In this document: one piece after another, positions 56,947 through 64,000 of the stretch
Numbering within the stretch: position 1 is the first letter of the stretch
Layout: the number at the start of each line of letters is the position of its first letter
Source of the DNA: Molossus alvarezi
Taxonomy: Eukaryota; Chordata; Mammalia; Chiroptera; Molossidae
Reading direction: 5' to 3'
Assembly: GCA_037176705.1 (NCBI GenBank)
Contig: CM073907.1
Coordinates: 10,137,001-10,201,000 of the forward strand
DNA: 64,000 bases
The notes under the pieces: model-generated
Told to the model about the DNA's origin: nothing
Database searches by the model: none
Seen by the model: only the letters and a program-made list of their open reading frames with translations
Position numbers and translations under genes: made by a program

Positions 56947-58454
56947 AAGATTATATGGACTCAGTTCTATTCTTGACAACTTTATGACGAATTTACAACA
57001 GCGCATGATAGATAAGTATGCCGAAGTTCCCTTTTTCACAGACAATAATATAGCATTCCAAGTCTCCCCGCCCCCCCAGCCTTATTTTCCTAAGGTAAAA
57101 CAAAGCAAAATGAAACAAAAGCAAAACACATCTGATTTCCCCTCCACCATCTACTTCTCTGCTCTCCCCTTTTCCTGTTCCCAATTTCTACTTCTCTTTT
57201 CTGGTTACAGCCAACAGGAAGAGTTCTAGGGAGTGGAATTCTCAGGAGCAAAGGCAAGGTGTACACGTGGCGAGTGTCCAACGTCTCTGGACACAGGTGG
57301 TAGGAATACCTCCTGCCCTGCCATTCTGCCTCCTTTGGGTGACAAGGACCCACTGGTCATTTCAGGGGCTGCAATTCTGTCCGGGATCAGTCCTGATGGA
57401 GTCTGTGCCACCTCGCTGGGCCTCCAGAAGCTCAGAGGGAGGGTGGGCGTCCCTGCACGGGGCAGCTGCACAGAGAAACGGACACCCTCTTTCCTCGGAG
57501 GAGGGGTGGGGAACACCGCCTGAGAACAAATGTGCTTTTCAAAGGTGCAAAGGTCTGGCAGGGGGAGAGAGTGCGGGGCAGGGGAGGGCGATATTCCAAA
57601 CAATGTATTTTCCCTTCCCTGTCAATCACTTTGCCCTGAGGTTTCTCACCCAGGGGATCAATGGCATGAATTGTTTCAGAGGGGCGGAGGGGGGCCCAAA
57701 TGCCACGTAGAACAAAGAAGTCATTGCTCAGCTTGAATTTCACACTAACTTTTTTTTTTTTTAAGTTCTTGGTCTTAAAAGCCTAGCTTTGTTGAGCTAA
57801 TAAAAGATTTTCTAAATTCCAAAAACGTCCTTGTACATATCCCTAGCAGAGCTGGGGGGTCTGGTCACAGAGGTTTCCCGTAAGCCATGGAAAGCTGAAG
57901 GAAGTCCCTGAAATGGGGGAAAGGGAGCGGTTCCCTGGTGGGGACGGACTTGCAATAATGAAGTGACACCCGTCGAAGCTCAGATGTTCCTCGAGTCCCT
58001 TCTGGAAACTGGGATCCCATGTCCCAGGTGTTAGGTCCAGAGTCTGGGATAGAACAGAAATTCCAGCCTCAAGGGTGAGGCCACCCAAACCGGAAGTGGC
58101 AGGTCACTCGCTTCCGGTTTGGAGCTTTGAACTTCCGCATTACTCCTTTAGTCCCAGCAAAGCTTCAGGAAACCCTCAACGAGGACAGAAGGAGAAGAAT
58201 GGAATAAGGGGGCATGTCTGAAGCTTTGAGGACTAGATGCAGAAAGGGCAGGAGAGACGGGTGTCTGGGTATCGTTTGCAGGGTACAGCTGACAGTCACC
58301 CAATGAATGCAAGGGAAGAAACTGCCTTGGAGTGGGTCCCATGTAATGATTCTGAGGGACATCCAGACTTAAACATCGCCAGGAAGCTAGATGGCCGTGC
58401 CTGAGGCTCAGGGAGAGGTCAGAGCTGAAACACAGGTCCGGAAGGTGTGGGTTA
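56945..58454. other. Unique moderate-GC sequence
   Basis: The frames of 147, 125 and 103 codons at 57226-57743 overlap on both strands and are not credible genes. A T run is at 57750-57762. A 12-bp inverted repeat with ETS-type cores lies at 58085-58122 (listed separately). Confidence 0.4.
58085..58122. promoter_or_regulatory. Inverted repeat with paired ETS-type cores
   Basis: CCAAACCGGAAG at 58085-58096 and its exact reverse complement CTTCCGGTTTGG at 58111-58122 are separated by 14 bases. Each arm holds ACCGGAAG, the core bound by ETS factors such as GABP. A third weaker TTCCGC word lies at 58131. The repeat is seen; a regulatory role is inferred. Confidence 0.4.
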
Positions 58455-58590
58455 CACCTAGGTTCCCAGATCTAGCATCACCTGGGGAGGCTGTGAAATC
58501 AGACTCCTGGGCTTAGCCCCCAGGGATTCCTACCCAGCTGGTTGGGTGTGGTGGCCAGGAGTCCATGCGGTCACAGCGCACCCTGGGGAA
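58455..58590 (+). mobile_element. MER5-like hAT-Charlie MITE relic
   Basis: ATCTAGCATCACCTGGGGAG, AATCAGACTCCTGGGCTTAG and CCCCCAGGGATTCCTACCCA follow the MER5-type internal order. The ends are worn. Confidence 0.6.
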
Positions 58591-59570
58591 TTATTCTCAT
58601 GAGTGTCCTGTTTTTTGAAACCAATAGATTGGACCACCTTGTGGAGCACATGGCCAAGTGCTGACGGTTGCAGAGCCCGGCATTAAAGGAACCAGGCATG
58701 GAGGAGGAGGAGCCTGTGAAGGAGACTAGAAAGGAAGGATCAGACAGGTTGCAGGAAAAGCGACGGAGACAGATGTCAGCGAAGGAGCCTCTTTTCGCCC
58801 CTTTGTGTACCATGAGTCACTCCGACATTATCATTTTCCCGGTATGATTCTCTCAAAGATAAAAATGTTCCTTTTCTATAGACTTCTTCTTTATAGACTT
58901 TTTTTTTTTTTTTTTTTTATAGCATCCCATTGAGTGTGGCGGGGGGGGGAGCATTTTATTAAAAGCAGTAATTTGTTACTGCTCTAAATGATCTCTTATA
59001 GTTCCTAAAACATAGTGTCTTCTTGATAAAGCTGGTTGGAGAGGGAATTATTAGGCTGCTGAAGTTCTCGTCCATGAACAAAGACATAAAACATAATGGG
59101 CCTGAGTTGGCTAATTAGCATGCGGCTGTTAGCGCCTTTCACCTTTTCTTTGTTTCTTTGGAAGGTTTCTTTTTTCCCTAGGAAAAAAAAAATGATACAT
59201 TACTTGCAAAAAGAGATTTTTGAGACTCAAAGCACATCGCTCCACGCAGGCAGAATGTCCACAATGGCACCGCGGCATCTTCACTCACCCCCGGCGAGGT
59301 GACGCGGGGAGGGAACCCGAGGCCAAAGTCGCCGGCAGAGCCCGCGTGCATGAGTGATGAGACATTTTATCTTCCCCACGATCCCGTTGTCTCGGGCCAG
59401 CGCGTGGGCTGTCTTGGCGAATGTGACTGGCATGAGATGGAAATAGAAGCCACCTCCACGCCTGGGTCAGGACACACGTGACTGAGGCTGTCACCGATCT
59501 CTGTCCTGCCTGCTCAGGACATCTGGCAGTCACCTTGGAGGACCGCAAAAGCCTCCACTAGGTTGTCGCT
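58591..59570. other. Unique sequence, possible regulatory element
   Basis: A T run at 58900-58918. At 59090-59240 a perfect palindrome GCTAATTAGC (59110-59119) sits in CCTGAGTTGG...TGCGGCTGTTAGCGCC and is followed by CCTTTTCTTTGTTTCTTTGG. Nothing coding is recognised. Confidence 0.3.
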
Positions 59571-59778
59571 GAAAAGCTGTTAGGGCCCCAGCGGGGTAGC
59601 TCAGCTGGTTGGAACGTTGTCCTGATACGCCAAGGTTGTGAGTTGGGCTCCCCATCAGGGCACGTCGAAGAATCAGCCAATGAATGCATCAATGAGTGGA
59701 ACAACAAATCGCTCTCCCTTCCTCGCTCCCTTTAAAATCCATAAATAAAAATGGAAAAAGGCAAGAAAAGCTGTTAGG
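59571..59778 (+). mobile_element. Type C Ves-like SINE with perfect TSD
   Basis: The body is 59585-59764: GCGGGGTAGCTCAGCTGG, ATACGCCAAGGTTGTGAGTT, CATCAGGGCACGTCGAAGAA, AATGAGTGGAACAACAAATC, a short CT tract, and ATCCATAAATAAAAATGG. GAAAAGCTGTTAGG is exact at 59571-59584 and 59765-59778. The best-dated type C copy in the window. Confidence 0.95.
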
Positions 59779-60369
59779 AACCTCACAGCTGAGAGCAGGG
59801 TATCTAACTACTGAACTATTAAACAACAGGGCTCTTGACAAGACAAATCCATGTGACACGCAGAGGTGCGACGAGGTCACCTCACTCCTGCAGGTACATT
59901 TGGAATATTCAAATTCCACGGGCAAGGCTACTTCATTGCCTCCGGTACCTGCTTGAAGTTGAACTTGAAATTGGAAGGCATATACTTCCAGTCTCTGCCC
60001 TGGTAGCTGGGAACAACCATCTCGACCTTCTGCTGTTTTGCATTTTTGTTTCAGGCCCAAAGAGTCTTTGCTGAACTTCGATGGTCACCCTACAGAAATC
60101 AGATCGGTGGGAGTGCGGTAGAGGAAATATGAGGGGGTGGGGTCAAGGTCAGGGAGCAAAGTTGGAGGCAGGCCATTTTCGGCACGAGCCCTCCACCCGT
60201 TATTTTTCTTGCATCTTTGGAACCAGACTGTAGGAATCGGGGCCTCTCTCGGGCCTCTCAGAGAGAAGGCCAATGCCTGGTCTTTTGCCATTTTGTGGTT
60301 TTGTAGTCATAGGCCTGTCCGTTTCATCATGATAATAATAAAACAATAAATAATAAATGACCTTTCACT
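59779..60369. other. Unique sequence, no gene seen
   Basis: The 123-codon minus frame at 59689-60060 runs into the SINE and is not a gene. Confidence 0.4.
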
Positions 60370-60560
60370 ATAGGTCCAGGCCTTATACTTCAAAGCTTTA
60401 CTTTTTTTTCCTATTTAATCTCCGTCATATGTCTACAAGGTAGAGACCAGCATTAGCTCCACTTTAGAGAAGGGGAAACTGAGTCACAGATTTGGTAAGT
60501 AAGTCACGTGCTAAAAATAACATGGCTACAAGGGGGATGAACCAGGCTATAAACCAAGAA
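60370..60560 (-). mobile_element. MIR SINE relic
   Basis: ATTAGCTCCACTTTAGAGAA, GGGGAAACTGAGTCACAGAT, TTGGTAAGTAAGTCACGTGC and ACATGGCTACAAGGGGGATG follow the reverse MIR order. Confidence 0.82.
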
Positions 60561-60699
60561 AAGCATTCATCCTTAAACTAGATACATATGTATTTCTTAA
60601 GGATTTTACAAAAGGATACAAAGAAGACAATAACTTCATCTGCCTTTTGCTACTTTGTATTTCAATAGGATGTCCCCTCTGTTAACTGGACAGAATGAG

Positions 60700-60865
60700 A
60701 ACACCCACATTCAGTTTCATCTCCCGGTCAGATGCCTCCACTTACCCCTGAGCCTTCACAGAGCACCTGCCACCTCAACTGTGTACCTGTCCATGCATTT
60801 GCCCCTTCCGCCAAGGGACATGGCTTCAAGGCAGGGGTCCTTTTTTGTTTGCCCTTGAACATCCA
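60700..60865 (+). mobile_element. Possible LINE-2 fragment
   Basis: AGATGCCTCCACTTACCCCT, CAGAGCACCTGCCACC and AAGGCAGGGGTCCTTTTTTG resemble the L2 3' region. Weak. Confidence 0.4.
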
Positions 60866-61305
60866 TGTATTAGGCAAGGTTATCCTGATACACAGAACCG
60901 ATGGGATATTAAAGGTTATCTATTACGAGGAACTGACTCATGTGATTATGAAGGCTGAGTAGTCCCGTAATCTGCCATCTCTAACATGTATTTCAGTCCA
61001 AGTTCAAGGCCTGAGGACCAGGTGAACCACTGATGAAATCCCAGTCCAAGGGCAGAGGATGAGATGAGACATCCCACTAAAACAAGAAAAGGGGGCAACT
61101 TCTTCCTCCCTCTACCTCGTATTTTCTTTTGGCTCTCAACAAATGAGATGATGTCCACCCACACTGGGGAGGGTGATCCACCTTACTGGGTCCACCAAAA
61201 CAATGCTCATCTCATCTGGAAACATCCCCACAGACACAGCCACACATTGTTGAATCTGGGCACCCAATGGCCCATTCAAATTGACACAGAAAATTAACCA
61301 TCACA
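60866..61305 (-). mobile_element. Ancient LTR (ERVL/MaLR-like), solo
   Basis: The plus strand starts TGTATTAGGCAAGGTTATCC and ends ACAGAAAATTAACCATCACA, i.e. TG...CA in reverse. Internal words AACTGACTCATGTGATTATG, TGATGTCCACCCACACTGGG and CAATGGCCCATTCAAATTGA match a common mammalian ERVL-class LTR read backwards. No internal retroviral genes are present, and it is non-coding. The exact family is unsure. Confidence 0.7.
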
Positions 61306-61575
61306 CCCAGCTGGGCTTTTTTTGTTTTTTCAGTCTCTATTCAATAAATGTTTTTGGAACTAACTGCACCCAGTTGCAAAGAATGACATCTAACAGTGTT
61401 TGACTTTGCTTCATGCTGCTTGTCACCCACGTGACTCCCAGGCACCCAGCTCAGGTCAGGCAAGCAGACCGATCCTGAAAGATGTTTCCAGTGGAGACCT
61501 GGCTCTATGGAATCCATTCATACCACCAAGTTACGTCATTCTTCCTGGACTTTTGGAATTAAAAAATTGATTGAG
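61306..61575. other. Unique sequence, no gene seen
   Basis: No assignable feature. Confidence 0.4.
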
Positions 61576-61622
61576 CCCGGCTGGTGAGGCTCAGTGGTTG
61601 AGCGTCGACTCATGCACATTCA
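61576..61622 (+). mobile_element. 5' fragment of a type A Ves SINE
   Basis: AGCCCGGCTGGTGAGGCTCA and GTGGTTGAGCGTCGACTCAT are clean type A head sequence, ending abruptly at ATGCAC. The B box, linker, CT tract and tail are missing. Confidence 0.88.
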
Positions 61623-61629
61623 GAACGCA

Positions 61630-61730
61630 GTACCTGGAGCCAGACTTCTGCTCTGGAGACTAGAGCAGCTGGTGAAACTTTGTGGCTGTTTCCCAGTCTG
61701 TACAATAACAATGTATCCAAAGTTCCGTAC
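61630..61730 (+). mobile_element. Possible MIR fragment
   Basis: GGAGCCAGACTTCTGCTCTG, GAAACTTTGTGGCTGTTTCC and CAGTCTGTACAATAACAATG resemble MIR order in degraded form. Confidence 0.45.
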
Positions 61731-61961
61731 TGGCTAACCCAAAAAGCTGGACTTTAAACCCTGTGTCGCAACTAACCACGTGAAATGTCAATTTTCTCTT
61801 TTGCTAACTCATCTACTAAAGGACCTGGACTTGTCTTTTTTTTATTTATTTTTTAAATCTCTGCACCTAATCCATAGTAGTAGATACTCAGTAACTTCAC
61901 GTTGAATGAATTTTGATTGTTGTTAAAAGTTTGGCCTATTGTGGGAAAATGCCCAAATTCT

Positions 61962-62215
61962 AAAGAAATAATATCAGCCCAGCTGGTGTGGCTCAGTGGT
62001 TGAGCGTCAACTCGTGCACCAAGAGGTCACCAGTTTGATTCCCGGTCAGGGCACATGCCCAGGTTGTGGGCTCGATCCCCAGTGGGGTTCATGCAGGAGG
62101 CGGCCAATTGATGTTCTCTCTCATTGATGTTTCTATCTCTCTCTCCCTCTCCCTTCCCCTATCTCTAAAAGCAATAAAGAAAAAAATTTTTAAAAAAAGA
62201 AAAAGAAATATCATA
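61962..62215 (+). mobile_element. Type A Ves SINE with TSD
   Basis: The body is 61977-62201. CAGCTGGTGTGGCTCAGTGG, CAGTTTGATTCCCGGTCAGG, GTTCTCTCTCATTGATGTTT, and tail AAAAGCAATAAAG. AAAGAAATAATATCA (61962) and AAAGAAATATCATAT (62202) are an imperfect TSD. Confidence 0.95.
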
Positions 62216-62786
62216 TGGCCCTGTAGGCAAGGTGGTTTCTAACAGAAAGCAATGATGAAATTCACCTATCAAAAAATTGTGTTTTCTTCTGATAAAACTA
62301 CAGAAAAGTGTACAATGTCTTGCTGAGGATACTTGAAGATCAGAGACCTACAAACACGCAAGAAATGTTAACGTCACCATTTTAGGCTCATTAGAAGCAG
62401 TCTGCATAATTACACCCATCCAATTACTAGTGTCTTTGGCTCATGTCCAGGATGAAGGCAGGACCCTACCTGCCAGGACCCTGCGTGGCGCAGTGATTGG
62501 CAGAAAGAGGGGGCGGACTGGTACCTTTCACGTGGCAATCGGAGCTTGCTGCCAGTATGACCACAGTGCTGTCTGGACTTTGTGGGGAAAGTTCAGTGTG
62601 AGCTGATTCAAAGTCTTTGTTCCCAACGTTTTAAAATTGTGATTTCTTTGTGTGTATGTGATGAAACAGTCGTATACCATGACAAAATACAGGTCAGTAT
62701 CTAGTGGAGACTGGCAATAGGTTACATTTTGTTTCCAGATTGAGTAGGGGTGGCATTTGGAAGCTATTTGGTTGAAAGGCAGAAAG
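62216..62786. other. Unique sequence, no gene seen
   Basis: No assignable feature. Some GC-rich text at 62480-62560. Confidence 0.4.
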
Positions 62787-62930
62787 GATCAACCTGCACA
62801 TTAGACTCACCCTGGGAGCTTTTACAAACCCCACCCACCTCTGCCCGGTTGAGCAGGGCCCAGGCGTCAGGATTTTAAAGAGCTCCTGGGTCATTCCAAC
62901 ATGCGCCACGCTGAGCACCGTTACAAGGTC
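62787..62930 (+). mobile_element. MER5-like hAT-Charlie MITE relic
   Basis: GACTCACCCTGGGAGCTTTT, ACAAACCCCACCCACCTCTG, CAGGCGTCAGGATTTTAAAG and AGCTCCTGGGTCATTCCAAC follow the symmetric internal order of MER5-group elements. Confidence 0.65.
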
Positions 62931-63044
62931 ATAGTGCTTTAGATACACAGACTAACACTGTGTATGCCTTAGGCATTATTATGTTCTTTGTTGATGTCTT
63001 TAGACATTGTAAAAACCAGAAACTGTTGGGCTCTACTTGCTATT

Positions 63045-63573
63045 AAAGACTGAAGATGGAGAGACGAGGCCATGTCAAGAGTTTCCAAGACAAGAAAAAG
63101 CTAAAGGAGTTCATCACCACCAAACCAGTATTATATGAAATGCTGAAGGGTCTTCTTGAAGAAAAAGAAGATAAAAAATATGAACAAAAAAAATGGCTAT
63201 GAATACATATCTATCAACAACTGAATCTACAAACAAAATGAACAGGCAGAACAGAAGCATTCTCAGATACAGAGAACATTTTGTTGGTTGCCAGATGGGA
63301 GGGGGTGAGGGGATGGTGAAAAAGGTAAAGGGATTAAGAAGAATAAATTGGTTGTTAGACTGAGGGTCCTCAAAGGGAAGGGGGTTGGGGGGTAGGAAGA
63401 AATAAACCAAAGAACTTCTATGCATATATGCATAACCAATGGACACAGACAACAGTGTGGGGAAAGGCAGGAGGGGGGCAAGAGCAGGGAGGAGGGGGTC
63501 AACAGGGGAAAAAGGAGGAACATCTGTAATACATTCAACAAAAAAGATAAGTTTAAAAAAAAAGACTGAAGGT
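63045..63573 (+). mobile_element. HAL1 (half-LINE-1), 5'-truncated, with TSD
   Basis: The element is about 63059-63559. It starts inside an L1-type ORF1, reaches that frame's stop at 63200-63202, then passes after about 80 bases into an L1-type 3' UTR (TTGGTTGCCAGATGGGAGGG, G-rich text, CATAACCAATGGACACAGAC, GGAACATCTGTAATACATTC) and poly-A. There is no ORF2. AAAGACTGAAGATG (63045) and AAAGACTGAAGGTG (63560) are a 14-bp TSD with one mismatch, so it inserted as one unit. ORF1 joined straight to a 3' UTR defines HAL1 elements, which need L1 ORF2 protein in trans. Confidence 0.75.
63059..63202 (+). pseudogene. C-terminal remnant of L1-type ORF1
   Basis: The in-frame segment includes VKSFQDKKKLKEFITTKP and then MLKGLLEEKED before a TGA. 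It matches the C-terminal end of the LINE-1 ORF1 RNA-binding protein, where an aspartate-lysine helix is followed by an 'F/Y-x-T-T-K/R-P' motif and a leucine-rich last helix. About 47 codons remain, with everything N-terminal lost by 5' truncation. Not functional. Confidence 0.75.
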
Positions 63574-64000
63574 GTTATTTCAAGTTGAAATACACAATCT
63601 GAATCAATTTCTATTCAGGTCTCTTTAAAAACCAACCCTGATCATATTGATATTCATGTTGTGAAATGTTTTTATTTAATATATTAATATTATATTAATA
63701 TATAATACATTATATAAGAATATATAGTTATATTAATACATTCTCTTACTACATGGCTCAAAACTCTTTTGAGGAGCCCACCAGAGTAAGAGATACTGGG
63801 TCATCCATTCATTTCAATGGAATAAACTTTCTTTGAAGGCTTATTGCATTTCCAATGATTCAGATGACTAAATAGGGTCCATACCACCAAAGAACTCATG
63901 ATGGGTGGGAAACCAGTTGTGTGTGCAAATAACCATAACCCTTTAAAATAACTGCGGTACATGAGCTGGTTATTTCAGTGCTATGAGATCTGGTCAGGGG
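63574..64000. other. AT-rich unique sequence
   Basis: A run of TTAATATATTAATATTATAT-like A/T-only sequence lies at 63676-63740. No gene seen. Confidence 0.45.

Overview
This is nuclear DNA from a mammal, and the repeats point to a bat. About 43 tRNA-derived SINEs of the chiropteran Ves type are recognisable on both strands. Each has a tRNA-like head with Pol III A and B boxes, a linker ending near CATCGATG, a CT-rich tract and an A-rich tail. I sort them into three groups by sequence. Type A has the head TGGCTCAGTGGTTGAG and the tail AAAATCAATAAAG. Type B has the head TTTGGCTCAGTGGTTAGAG and a tail ending in a TCCTC-GGGT-GAGGA hairpin. Type C has the head GGGTAGCTCAGTTGG and a short body. These labels are mine, not database names. 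I see no young Helitron, hAT or Tc1/mariner copies, which are common in Myotis-like vespertilionids. One piggyBac-type MITE is present. A yangochiropteran bat is very likely; the family is uncertain.

I find no protein-coding gene I can support. The longest open frames (173, 168, 156 and 151 codons) are what chance gives in 64 kb. Many frames that look repeated across the window are translations of SINEs and their CT tracts. No CRISPR array, operon or functional RNA gene is present. The window is best read as an intergenic or intronic gene desert.

Layout: 0-13 kb is SINE-rich, with an ancient L2 at 8.8-9.3 kb carrying the 74-bp piggyBac-type MITE, and a B-in-A nested SINE at 11.3-11.8 kb. From 13.3 to 18.6 kb there is no young SINE. 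At 19.8-22.5 kb there are stacked L1 and SINE insertions and an A-type SINE with extra 3' sequence. From 23.2 to 29 kb unique sequence has TAAT-rich, enhancer-like patches between SINEs. 29-35 kb holds old L2, MIR and L1 relics in mostly unique sequence. 35-39.8 kb has L2, a MER5-like hAT relic and SINEs. 39.8-48.3 kb has SINEs (including an A/B chimera at 43.0 kb), an L1 3' relic and a SINE-poor stretch at 44.8-47.7 kb. 48.3-56.6 kb has an old L1 3' end, B-type SINEs and a tRNA-head-only half-SINE. 56.6-64 kb has a 12-bp inverted repeat with two ETS-type cores, a recent type C SINE, an ERVL-like LTR and, at 63.06-63.56 kb, a half-LINE (HAL1) copy with the end of an ORF1 joined directly to a LINE-1-type 3' UTR.

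Nothing here works as a gene system. The window is a record of retrotransposition (nesting, template switching, 3' extension, half-elements) on a background that may include conserved regulatory sequence. Family names rest on my recognition of consensus features, not on a search.
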